Shown here: piece by piece, positions 1 through 7,105 of the stretch
Position numbering within the stretch: the first letter of the stretch is position 1
How the letters are laid out: the number at the start of each line of letters is the position of its first letter
Source: Ralstonia wenshanensis
GTDB taxonomy: Bacteria > Pseudomonadota > Gammaproteobacteria > Burkholderiales > Burkholderiaceae
Length of the DNA: 64,000 bases
Direction: 5' to 3'
Assembly: GCF_021173085.1 (NCBI RefSeq)
Contig: NZ_CP076412.1
Span: 1,054,001-1,118,000, forward strand
Notes under the pieces: model-generated
The model's database searches: none
Told to the model about the DNA's origin: nothing
What the model saw: only the letters and a program-made list of their open reading frames with translations
Program-made: the position numbers and the translations under genes

Positions 1-845
1 GACAGTTCGGCCATGTAGCGGAATACGCCCGGCCGCGCCAGCGCGATGGAGCGCGACGGTCCAAGCGCCGCAAGATCGACGACATCCGTTTGGGCGTTGC
101 CGACATCGCCCGCCTGACCGATGCTGGCCACCACGCCGAACGGCCGCGTCACCGCCAACGAGGTCTGCAGCATCGCGCCGCCAATGCCGTCGATCACGTA
201 GTCGACGCCTTCCCCGCCGGTAAGCTGCAGCACGGCTTCGCGCACATCCTGCTGGCGATGCAGCACAACGTGGTCTGCGCCGTGGCCCAGCGCGACGGCG
301 GCCTTGGCTTCGCTGCCAACCGTGCCGATCACACGCGCACCCTGGCGCTTGGCCCACTGCACCAGCAACACGCCCAGGCCGCCGGCTGCAGCGTGTACGA
401 GCAGCGTATCGCCGGCGCGCGTCTGCCGTACCCGCGTCAGCAGCATGTGCGCGGTAATGCCGCGAACCAACGTGGCCGCGACGGTTTGGTCATCAAGGGC
501 TTCCGGCAAGGCAATCGCCCGTTCGGCCGGGATGTTGCGGTGGCTGGCGTAGCCGCCGGGCGCGCCGTCCATCAGGCCGGCCCAGGCCACGCGCTGTCCA
601 ACGACAAAGCCGCGCACTTCCGACCCCATCGCTTCCACCACGCCAACGCCCTCTACCCCGAGCACCGCTGGGAATGCCGGCACCGGGTACAGCCCGACAC
701 GGTGATACACGTCGACAAAGTTCACGCCGATGGCCGTGTGCCGCACCGTCAACGCGTTCGGCGCAGGCGGCGCCAACATCAGGCTGGCGGGCCGCAAACC
801 CAATGCCGGACCGGGTTCGCGCAGTTGGATCACCTTGGCATGCAT
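1..845 (-). CDS. Quinone oxidoreductase, zinc-independent MDR family (3' end outside window)
   Basis: The reading frame starts at the ATG at 845 (M-H-A-K-V-I-Q-L-R-E-P-G) and runs open for 281 codons to the window edge, so the C-terminus is missing. A GAGGACT ribosome-binding site lies upstream of this ATG. Visible features are the GroES-like N-terminal part with G-V-N-F-V-D-V-Y-H-R and the nucleotide-binding motif H-A-A-A-G-G-L-G-V-L, both typical of NADPH:quinone reductases of the medium-chain dehydrogenase superfamily. No zinc-ligand cysteine pattern is seen. It is divergently transcribed from the LysR regulator at 976, which may control it. The quinone reductase family is clear, but the substrate is not. 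Confidence 0.85.
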   Translation of the reverse strand, partial: MHAKVIQLREPGPALGLRPASLMLAPPAPNALTVRHTAIGVNFVDVYHRVGLYPVPAFPAVLGVEGVGVVEAMGSEVRGFVVGQRVAWAGLMDGAPGGYASHRNIPAERAIALPEALDDQTVAATLVRGITAHMLLTRVRQTRAGDTLLVHAAAGGLGVLLVQWAKRQGARVIGTVGSEAKAAVALGHGADHVVLHRQQDVREAVLQLTGGEGVDYVIDGIGGAMLQTSLAVTRPFGVVASIGQAGDVGNAQTDVVDLAALGPSRSIALARPGVFRYMAEL

Positions 846-857
846 GGCAAAAGTCCT

Positions 858-873
858 CGCAGAAATAGGTACG
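858..873 (+). repeat. Satellite iteron (variant, 2 mismatches)
   Basis: CGCAGAAATAGGTACG followed by CTTTT. It matches the origin iteron consensus CGCAGAAACGGGTACG at 14 of 16 positions. It lies in the divergent promoter region between the quinone reductase and LysR genes, about 21 kb from the origin. Confidence 0.75.
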
Positions 874-975
874 CTTTTCGGTTTGGTGGATGACGGGTAC
901 TGCGTTCGTCACGTTGTGAAAGAAGCGTAATCCGTTCAGAATCACCCGGGAATTCACAAAAACCGATCAGCTTCT

Positions 976-1923
976 GTGCAAAAAAGCCCAGGTTGGCCAA
1001 AAAATGCGCGCGCCCCGGCGCGTGCGGCGGCGGCCGAACCTTCCTCTTCCTTGCAGTGGGATGACGTGCGCTACTTTCTCGTGCTGGCGCGCGAGGGCAG
1101 CTTGTCAGCTGCTGCGCGGCGGCTGGCGGTGGAACACACCACGGTAGCGCGGCGTGCCGATGCCTTGGAGCAATCGTTGGGCGTGCGCCTGTTCGACCGC
1201 CTGCCGCGCGGCTGGCGCCTGACCGCTGAAGGCAACGCACTGGCCGAGCGCGCTGAGCGCATGGAGCAGGAAGCCGCCGGCTTTGCGCGTGCGGCAGCGG
1301 GCGCGGGCAGCTTGCGCGGGACGGTGCGTATCTCCGCGCCACCCACGGTGGCCAGCCACATCATTGCGCCAAACCTGGCGACACTGCGCCGGCAATGGCC
1401 CGGCATCGACCTCGTGCTGCTGGGCGAAAAGCGCAACGCCAACCTGATGGCGCACGAAGCCGACCTGGCAGTGCGCTTGTCGCGTCCGACGTCATCGACC
1501 TTGGCGACACGGCCATTGGGCGACCTCGGCTACGGTCTGTACGCCACCGCAGAAGTGCTCGCACGCCCCGAAGCCGAATGGGAATTCATCGGCTACGACG
1601 AAAACCTGCGCCACGTCCCGCAACAGCGCTGGCTGGACAACTACGCAGGCGAACGTCGCGTGGTCTTGCGCTGCAGCGATCTGGCCGCGATGCACCAGGC
1701 AGCGCTGGCCGGACTGGGTGTCGCGGCGCTGCCTCACCTGCTTGGTGCGCCCGCAGAAACGGGTACGCTTTTGCGCCGATTGCCCATCGACGACCCTGCG
1801 TTGCATCGAGAAATCTGGTTGGTGATCCACCCCGACGTTCGACGATCACCGCGCGTGCGGGCGGTGGCCGACGCATTGATCGCGCTGTTCGACGCACAGC
1901 GCCACGTCTTGGCAGGGATTTGA
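976..1923 (+). CDS. LysR-family transcriptional regulator
   Basis: A 315-residue protein starting at GTG 976. The N-terminal winged helix-turn-helix runs from about residue 28 (W-D-D-V-R-Y-F-L) to 90, with the characteristic S-L-S-A-A-A-R-R-L-A and L-G-V-R-L-F-D-R-L. The rest is a substrate-binding effector domain. About 25 residues precede the first conserved tryptophan, so the true start could be slightly downstream. Being divergent from the quinone reductase gene, it most likely regulates that gene and itself. An origin-type iteron lies inside the gene at 1752-1767 and is translated as A-E-T-G-T-L (around residues 259-264), in a stretch before the last helices of the effector domain. The inducer is unknown. 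Confidence 0.9.
   Translation: MQKSPGWPKNARAPARAAAAEPSSSLQWDDVRYFLVLAREGSLSAAARRLAVEHTTVARRADALEQSLGVRLFDRLPRGWRLTAEGNALAERAERMEQEAAGFARAAAGAGSLRGTVRISAPPTVASHIIAPNLATLRRQWPGIDLVLLGEKRNANLMAHEADLAVRLSRPTSSTLATRPLGDLGYGLYATAEVLARPEAEWEFIGYDENLRHVPQQRWLDNYAGERRVVLRCSDLAAMHQAALAGLGVAALPHLLGAPAETGTLLRRLPIDDPALHREIWLVIHPDVRRSPRVRAVADALIALFDAQRHVLAGI
1752..1767 (+). repeat. Satellite iteron inside the LysR gene (perfect)
   Basis: A perfect CGCAGAAACGGGTACG core followed by CTTTT, embedded in frame in the coding sequence and read as A-E-T-G-T-L. Confidence 0.85.
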
Positions 1924-1928
1924 ACGTA

Positions 1929-1944
1929 CGCAGAAACGGGTACG
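1929..1944 (+). repeat. Satellite iteron (perfect)
   Basis: A perfect 16-bp core followed by CTTTT, six bases after the LysR stop codon and only about 160 bp from the copy inside that gene, in the same orientation. Confidence 0.85.
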
Positions 1945-1990
1945 CTTTTGGATGAAAATGAACCGCAAACCCAATGGATATGCGGTTCTT

Positions 1991-2020
1991 ACGCCTCGGC
2001 AATATTGCATGCCGAGGCGT
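1991..2020. terminator. Hairpin between convergent LysR and livF
   Basis: ACGCCTCGGCA (1991-2001) pairs perfectly with TGCCGAGGCGT (2010-2020) around an 8-base loop. The 11-bp GC-rich stem ends just before the livF stop. Neither strand has a T-run, so it would be an atypical bidirectional terminator or 3' stabilising hairpin. Confidence 0.6.
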
Positions 2021-2031
2021 GTTCGGAACGC

Positions 2032-2757
2032 TCAGCCGCCCAGGTAGGCTTCGAGCACGCGCGGATTGCCCAACAGGTTTTTGCCGCTGTCAGCCAGCAC
2101 GATCTCGCCGGTTTCCAATACGTAGCCGTGCTGCGCGATCTTCAACGCCTGACGCACATTCTGCTCGACCAGGAAAATCGTCAGACCCTCGGCATTGATG
2201 GTGCGCAGGATGCGGAAGATTTCCTGCACGATGATCGGCGCGAGGCCCATCGAGGGTTCATCCAGCAGCAGCACGCGCGGGCGAGCCATCAGCGCGCGAC
2301 CAATGGCCAGCATCTGCTGCTCGCCGCCCGACAGGTTACCCGCCAGCCCGTCGATGCGTTCCTTCAGGCGCGGGAACAGGTGGAACACGCGCTCCAGGTC
2401 CGAGGCGATCTGCCCTTTGTCCTTGCGCGTGTAGGCGCCCAGCTCCAGGTTTTCGCGCACCGTCATGGTGGTTAACGTGGCGCGCCCTTCGGCCACCTGC
2501 ACGATGCCCCGCTCCACACGCTTGTGAGCAGACCACTGCGTAACGTCTTCGCCCTCGAACAGGATCTGGCCGCGCACGTCACCCTGCGACTTCGGGATCA
2601 GGCCCGAGAGCGCCAGCAGCGTGGTCGATTTGCCCGCACCGTTTGCGCCCACCAGCGAGGTGATCTCGCCGGCCTTGAGCGCAAAGTCGATGCCCTTGAC
2701 GGCTGCGATGTGCCCGTACGACACATCGAGCCCTTTGACTTCCAGCAACGTGGTCAT
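2032..2757 (-). CDS. livF: Branched-chain amino-acid ABC transporter ATP-binding protein LivF
   Basis: A 241-residue cytoplasmic ATPase. It has Walker A G-A-N-G-A-G-K-S-T at residues 37-45, signature L-S-G-G-E-Q-Q near residue 140, Walker B L-L-L-D-E-P-S-M-G-L-A-P, and the C-terminal R-V-L-E-A-Y-L-G-G typical of LivF. It pairs with LivG to power uptake of leucine-type amino acids through LivH/LivM. It is the last gene of the livJ-H-M-G-F operon and its ATG overlaps the livG stop by four bases, suggesting translational coupling. Substrate range (branched-chain amino acids, amides or urea-like compounds) cannot be fixed from sequence alone. Confidence 0.93.
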   Translation of the reverse strand: MTTLLEVKGLDVSYGHIAAVKGIDFALKAGEITSLVGANGAGKSTTLLALSGLIPKSQGDVRGQILFEGEDVTQWSAHKRVERGIVQVAEGRATLTTMTVRENLELGAYTRKDKGQIASDLERVFHLFPRLKERIDGLAGNLSGGEQQMLAIGRALMARPRVLLLDEPSMGLAPIIVQEIFRILRTINAEGLTIFLVEQNVRQALKIAQHGYVLETGEIVLADSGKNLLGNPRVLEAYLGG

Positions 2758-3551
2758 GCCGTCTCCTTCTGCGCGGCATCGCCGTTCGCGTCATCGTCGT
2801 CATCGCGGCCCAGGTAAGCCTCGATGACCTGCGGGTCATTGCGGATCGCCTCGGGCGGCCCTTCGGCGATGATGCGGCCGAAGTTGAGCACCGCGATGCG
2901 CTCGCACAAGCCCATCACGAAACGCATGTCGTGCTCAATCATGAAGATCGTGTAGCCGCGCGCCTTGATGTTTTCGATCTCGGCCATCAGGTCGACCTTC
3001 TCACCGGTGTTCATACCGGCGACGGGCTCGTCGAGCAACAGCAGCTTGGGTTCGGTGGCCAGCGCCCGCGCGAGTTCGAGCTTGCGCTGGTCGCCGTACG
3101 AGAGGTTGTCGGCAATGTCATGCGCCTTGTGATCGAGCTTGACCCACGAGAGCAGCTCCAGCGCACGGTCGCGCGCGCGGCGCTCGGCAGCGCGGTACTT
3201 GGGCAGCGACAGCAGCAGGCCCGGTGCCCCGTAGTCCAGATGCCGGTGCATGCCCACCACGACGTTCTCCAGCAGCGTCATCTCCTTGAAGATGCGGATG
3301 TTCTGGAACGTGCGTGCGATGCCCATCTGCGTGATCTGGTGCGGCTTCTTGCCGACAAGATTTTCGCCGTTGAACGTCAGCGAGCCGCCCGTGGGTGCCA
3401 GCAGGCCGGTGATCAGGTTGAAGACGGTCGTCTTGCCGGCGCCGTTCGGGCCGATCAAGCCGAAGATGGTGCCTTGCGGCACTTCAATGTTGACGTCCTG
3501 CAGCACCGACAGGCCGCCAAAGCGCTTGGAAATGGAGGTGAGTTTAAGCAT
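2754..3551 (-). CDS. livG: Branched-chain amino-acid ABC transporter ATP-binding protein LivG
   Basis: The second ATPase of the transporter, 265 residues from the ATG at 3551 (M-L-K-L-T-S-I-S-K-R-F-G-G). This start has a GAGG ribosome-binding site and lies eight bases after the livM stop. A start at 3572 inside livM is possible and would add seven residues. Walker A is G-P-N-G-A-G-K-T-T, the signature is L-S-Y-G-D-Q-R, and Walker B is L-L-L-D-E-P-V-A-G-M-N. The L-S-Y-G-D-Q variant and M-N after Walker B are LivG hallmarks. The C-terminus carries an acidic D-D-D-D-D-A tail. Confidence 0.93.
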   Translation of the reverse strand: MLKLTSISKRFGGLSVLQDVNIEVPQGTIFGLIGPNGAGKTTVFNLITGLLAPTGGSLTFNGENLVGKKPHQITQMGIARTFQNIRIFKEMTLLENVVVGMHRHLDYGAPGLLLSLPKYRAAERRARDRALELLSWVKLDHKAHDIADNLSYGDQRKLELARALATEPKLLLLDEPVAGMNTGEKVDLMAEIENIKARGYTIFMIEHDMRFVMGLCERIAVLNFGRIIAEGPPEAIRNDPQVIEAYLGRDDDDDANGDAAQKETA

Positions 3552-3558
3552 GGCGGCC

Positions 3559-4467
3559 TCAGTGCGATTCATTGGAAGCAGCCGGGGTGTTGCCCGTGCC
3601 CGGCATGGTGCCGCCGCGCTTGATGCCGAACCAGCGCGCGAAACGCGCCGGATCCCAGATGCCCTTGGGCAGGAACAGCACGATCACCATCAGGATCACG
3701 CCGTTGACGACCAGGCGGAAATCCTTGAACGCACGCAGCAACTCGGGCAGCAGCGACAGGATCAGGCTGCCGAGCACCGGGCCTGTCAGGCCGTTGGTGC
3801 CGCCCAGGATCGTCATCGTGAGAATCTCCACGCCGCGATCAAAACCGAACTCGTTCGGGCCGATGAAGAACGTCAGATGCGCATTGAGTGCACCCGCGAG
3901 CCCGGCGATGGCCGCACCCAGCGTGAACGCCAGCAGCTTGGTGCCGGCCACGTTGATGCCCATGAGGCCAGCAGCGGTTTCGTCTTCCTTGATGGCCTCG
4001 AAAGCGCGGCCAACCTTCGACCGACGCATGCGCGCCAGCACGAACAGCGTCGCCAATACGGCCAGCGCCACGTGCCACCACTCGGTCAGCTGCGGAATGC
4101 CGTTCAGGCCCAGCGCGCCGCCGGTCCAGTCTTCGGTGTTCAGGATCAGCACGCGCACGACTTCGCCAAAACCAAGCGTGGCCATGGCCAGATACACGCC
4201 GGAAAGACGCAGCGTCGGCCGGCCGATGACAACGGCCACCACGGCCGGTGCCACCATGCCGCCCAGCAGGGCGACCGAAAACGGCATCTCGGCATTCATC
4301 GTCAGCAGCGCCGCCGTGTAGGCGCCGATGCCCATGAAGGCCGCATTCGCCATCGCCAGCAAGCCGCACGACAGCGTCAGGTAAATGGACAGCGCCAGCA
4401 ACGCATTGATGCCCAGCGTGAGCACCAGGTTGCTGTAGACCGACCAGAAGTTGTCGAACCATTCCAT
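3559..4467 (-). CDS. livM: Branched-chain amino-acid ABC transporter permease LivM
   Basis: A 302-residue inner-membrane permease with about eight to ten hydrophobic segments and the LivM signatures G-L-L-A-M-A-N-A-A-F-M-G-I-G-A-Y near residue 35 and E-I-L-T-M-T-I-L-G-G-T-N-G-L-T-G-P in the C-terminal half (contact with the ATPase). The start at 4467 has an AAGGAG site at good spacing that overlaps the livH stop region. It forms the heterodimeric channel with LivH. The C-terminal tail is polar and probably cytoplasmic. Confidence 0.92.
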   Translation of the reverse strand: MEWFDNFWSVYSNLVLTLGINALLALSIYLTLSCGLLAMANAAFMGIGAYTAALLTMNAEMPFSVALLGGMVAPAVVAVVIGRPTLRLSGVYLAMATLGFGEVVRVLILNTEDWTGGALGLNGIPQLTEWWHVALAVLATLFVLARMRRSKVGRAFEAIKEDETAAGLMGINVAGTKLLAFTLGAAIAGLAGALNAHLTFFIGPNEFGFDRGVEILTMTILGGTNGLTGPVLGSLILSLLPELLRAFKDFRLVVNGVILMVIVLFLPKGIWDPARFARWFGIKRGGTMPGTGNTPAASNESH

Positions 4468-4480
4468 GTCGTCGGTCTCC

Positions 4481-5362
4481 TTATGCCTTGCGTTCCAGCA
4501 CCTTGCCGAACAGGCCTTGCGGCCGCACCAGCAGGATCAGGAACAGCAAGCCGAACGCCACCGCGTCGCGCATGGTCGAGCCGATGTAGGCCACCGACAG
4601 CACTTCGGCAAAACCGAGGAACAGGCCGCCCAACATTGCGCCGCGAATATCGCCCAGGCCACCCAGGATGATGACCGCGATGCCCTTGTGCAGCATCGGC
4701 TGGCCCATCAACGGGAACACGGCGTTGGAGTACAGGCCGATCAGCACGCCCGACAACCCGCCCAGCGCCGCGGCCGCAAACGAAGTCAGCAAGAACAGCC
4801 CTTCGACATTGATGCCGAGCAGCGCCGCCGCCTTCGGCGACTCTGCAATCGCGCGCAGCGCGCGGCCGAGTTGCGTGCGCTTGAGCAGCAGCATGAGCGC
4901 GCCCATCAGCACGAACGACAGCACGATGATGCTCAGCTCGAGCGGCGTGAGATGAATGCCGCCCAGGTCCAGCGAGGCGTCAGACACAAGCCCCGCCGGG
5001 AATCGCAGGTTCTCCGCCCCGAACACGCCTTGCATGGCGTTATTGATGGCGATGCCCGCACCGATGGTGCCGATCATCGGGATCAGGTGCGGCGCGTTGC
5101 GCCGGCGCAGCGGGCGCAGCAGCAGCACATCGATGATGAGGCCGGCCACGCCGCTCACGGCAAAACCGACGGCCAGCGCCGCCCACAGCGGCAGATCGAA
5201 GTGGAGGACGACCTGCAGCGCCGCATAGGCACCGAGCATGAAGACCGCGCCGTGCGACAGGTTGATCACGCCCAGGATGCCGAAAACCAGCGTGAACCCC
5301 AGGGCGAACAACGCATACACGCAGCCGAGCGACAGCGCATTGACGAGTTGCTGTTCCAGCAT
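4481..5362 (-). CDS. livH: Branched-chain amino-acid ABC transporter permease LivH
   Basis: A 293-residue inner-membrane permease. N-terminal L-V-N-A-L-S-L-G-C-V-Y-A-L-F-A-L-G-F and L-S-H-G-A-V-F-M-L-G-A-Y are typical LivH motifs. The coupling loop A-V-I-I-L-G-G-L-G-D-I-R-G-A-M-L-G-G is present near residue 230. It is first of the membrane and ATPase genes, separated from the binding-protein gene by 131 bp that contains a strong terminator-like hairpin. Confidence 0.92.
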   Translation of the reverse strand: MLEQQLVNALSLGCVYALFALGFTLVFGILGVINLSHGAVFMLGAYAALQVVLHFDLPLWAALAVGFAVSGVAGLIIDVLLLRPLRRRNAPHLIPMIGTIGAGIAINNAMQGVFGAENLRFPAGLVSDASLDLGGIHLTPLELSIIVLSFVLMGALMLLLKRTQLGRALRAIAESPKAAALLGINVEGLFLLTSFAAAALGGLSGVLIGLYSNAVFPLMGQPMLHKGIAVIILGGLGDIRGAMLGGLFLGFAEVLSVAYIGSTMRDAVAFGLLFLILLVRPQGLFGKVLERKA

Positions 5363-5419
5363 GATGAATCAGAGTGAGGTGCGGCCGAAGGGGACCAAAG
5401 CAGTCACCAAAGCAGCCGC

Positions 5420-5455
5420 AAAAAAAGCGATGGGGCGTAGGTTTAGCTACGCCCC
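5420..5455 (-). terminator. Intra-operon terminator/attenuator after the binding-protein gene
   Basis: On the minus strand GGGGCGTAG and CTACGCCCC (9-bp stem, 6-base loop, 5432-5455) are followed by ATCGC and seven T residues (5426-5420). It lies between the binding-protein gene and livH, so it probably lets the binding protein be made in excess over the membrane complex. Confidence 0.8.
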
Positions 5456-5493
5456 GCCTGTCTCGTTCAAAGGGTTTCAACGAGAACCGAAGA

Positions 5494-6654
5494 TTACTTC
5501 TCGATGGTGTACTTGCCGTTCTTGGTCACGCTCACGATCGGCGTCTGCACGGCGTCGTAGCCGGCTGGCTTGCCGCGTGCCGTCACCTGGCGGAACGCAA
5601 ACGCCCCGGTCGCCCCAACGTGCTTGACTGCCGGCAGTGCATCGCGGATTGCCTTGCGATCGGCTTCGAGGTTGCCGCTGAACTTGACCGTCTTCAACGC
5701 CTTGCTCGCGATGTACATGGCGTCATACGCCTGCGCGGCGAACTGGTCCGGCGCGGCCTTGTACTTGGCGGTGTAGGCGGTGATGAACTTGCTGTTCTCG
5801 GCCGTGTGGTTCTCGATCGACCACGGGCTGCCCACCCACAGGTTGTCGGACTTATCCTTGGCCAGGTCGAACACCTTGACCGAGTTCATCCCATTGCCGC
5901 CGATGACCGGCACATTCAGGCCGAGCTGACGCGCCTGCACCATGATCGGACCACCTTCGGCAATCAGCGCCGACAGCACGATCGCATCCGGGTTCGTCGC
6001 CTTGATCTTGGTGAGCTGGGCTTTGAAGTCGACGTCGCCCTTGGCGAACGTTTCGGTGGTCGTCACCGGGATCTTCAGATCTTCGAGCGCCTTCTTGAAG
6101 TTGTCGTAGCCGCTCTTGGTGAAGACGTCGTCGTTGCCGTAGAGCACGGCCACTTTCTTCACGCCGGCCTTCTTCACAACGGTCTGGATCGTTGCCGGCA
6201 GCACGTCGGCTTCGGTCACGGAATTGCGGAAGACGAAATCGCCGATGCTGGTGATGCCGTCTGCGGTGTTGGAGGTGCCAAAGGCGACCGTCTTGGAAGC
6301 CTGCGCGATCGGGTCGGCCGCCTGTGCCGAGTTCGACAGCGTGGGGCCGAACACCATCGCCACCTTGTCCTGGAAGATCAGCTTCTTGAAGACGTTGATG
6401 GCCTCTTCCTTCTTGCCCTGCTCGTCTTCGATCACCAGTGCGATCTTGCTGCCGTTGATACCGCCCGCGGCGTTGATTTCGTCAGCGGCCAACTGGAAGC
6501 CGTTGCGGATGGCCACGCCGTACTGAGCTGCGCCGCCCGACAGCGCTTCGGCCACACCGATCTTGATGTCCTGGGCCGCAGTTGCCGCGCCCGTTGCGAT
6601 TGCCGCCCCCGCAGCCACTGCCGTCAACAGCAGCCGTTTGATCATTTTTTGCAT
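5494..6654 (-). CDS. Branched-chain amino-acid ABC transporter periplasmic binding protein (LivJ/LivK type)
   Basis: A 386-residue periplasmic solute-binding protein (Leu/Ile/Val-binding, type I fold). The start at 6654 (M-Q-K-M-I-K-R-L-L-L) is preceded by AAGGAG. A Sec signal peptide covers about residues 1-27 with cleavage near A-T-A-A / Q-D-I-K-I-G. The mature start D-I-K-I-G-V-A-E-A-L-S-G-G-A-A-Q-Y-G and later A-L-V-I-E-D-E-Q and D-A-I-V-L-S-A fit the family. It is the first gene of the liv operon; the 450 bp upstream form the promoter region. The bound ligand is inferred from the neighbours only. Confidence 0.9.
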   Translation of the reverse strand: MQKMIKRLLLTAVAAGAAIATGAATAAQDIKIGVAEALSGGAAQYGVAIRNGFQLAADEINAAGGINGSKIALVIEDEQGKKEEAINVFKKLIFQDKVAMVFGPTLSNSAQAADPIAQASKTVAFGTSNTADGITSIGDFVFRNSVTEADVLPATIQTVVKKAGVKKVAVLYGNDDVFTKSGYDNFKKALEDLKIPVTTTETFAKGDVDFKAQLTKIKATNPDAIVLSALIAEGGPIMVQARQLGLNVPVIGGNGMNSVKVFDLAKDKSDNLWVGSPWSIENHTAENSKFITAYTAKYKAAPDQFAAQAYDAMYIASKALKTVKFSGNLEADRKAIRDALPAVKHVGATGAFAFRQVTARGKPAGYDAVQTPIVSVTKNGKYTIEK

Positions 6655-7105
6655 GCGAACCTGCTCCTTGTTTGTCCGTCGCGATTGCTTGAATGCGATG
6701 CGTCTCGAAGATGCGCTGGCCCAACACCGTCGCTCCCCCCGCATGCGCCCTGCATCGCGTCCGGACGCTCGCCTGCCGGGTTTCGCGCCACGAAGACAAG
6801 ACAACGTTGGCGAAACGGCGGAAGACCTGCCGGGCGAGCGATGCCGGATCGGGCATGCGTGCACCGGAAGTGCGTCGGAGTGTGAAGCGAAGGCGCCATG
6901 GGTACAGCGCTCTTGTGCGACGCGCCGGGGTGGCCGGCGCGTGCAGTCAGTCGCGGGACTTTACCGGAAAGCGCACGACCGTGCGATAGGGGATTGTCCG
7001 CCGCCCGGCCTGGGGGGCGGTCATTGCGGCGCAACATTGCCTGCGCAACACCGTCAGATCGACGTGGAGCGTACCCGTTTCTGCGTGCCTTGCCGCACTG
7101 CGAAA
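6655..7105. promoter_or_regulatory. 451-bp gene-free region upstream of liv and downstream of the diguanylate cyclase
   Basis: It must hold the liv operon promoter. A perfect satellite iteron lies at its far end (7070-7085). I see no clear promoter boxes, RNA gene or coding frame with support here. Confidence 0.5.
7070..7085 (-). repeat. Satellite iteron (perfect, reverse orientation)
   Basis: CGTACCCGTTTCTGCG, the exact complement of the iteron core, about 20 bases downstream of the diguanylate cyclase gene. The flank extends the match with GGCA on its 5' side, as in copies at 17296 and 24813. Confidence 0.85.
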
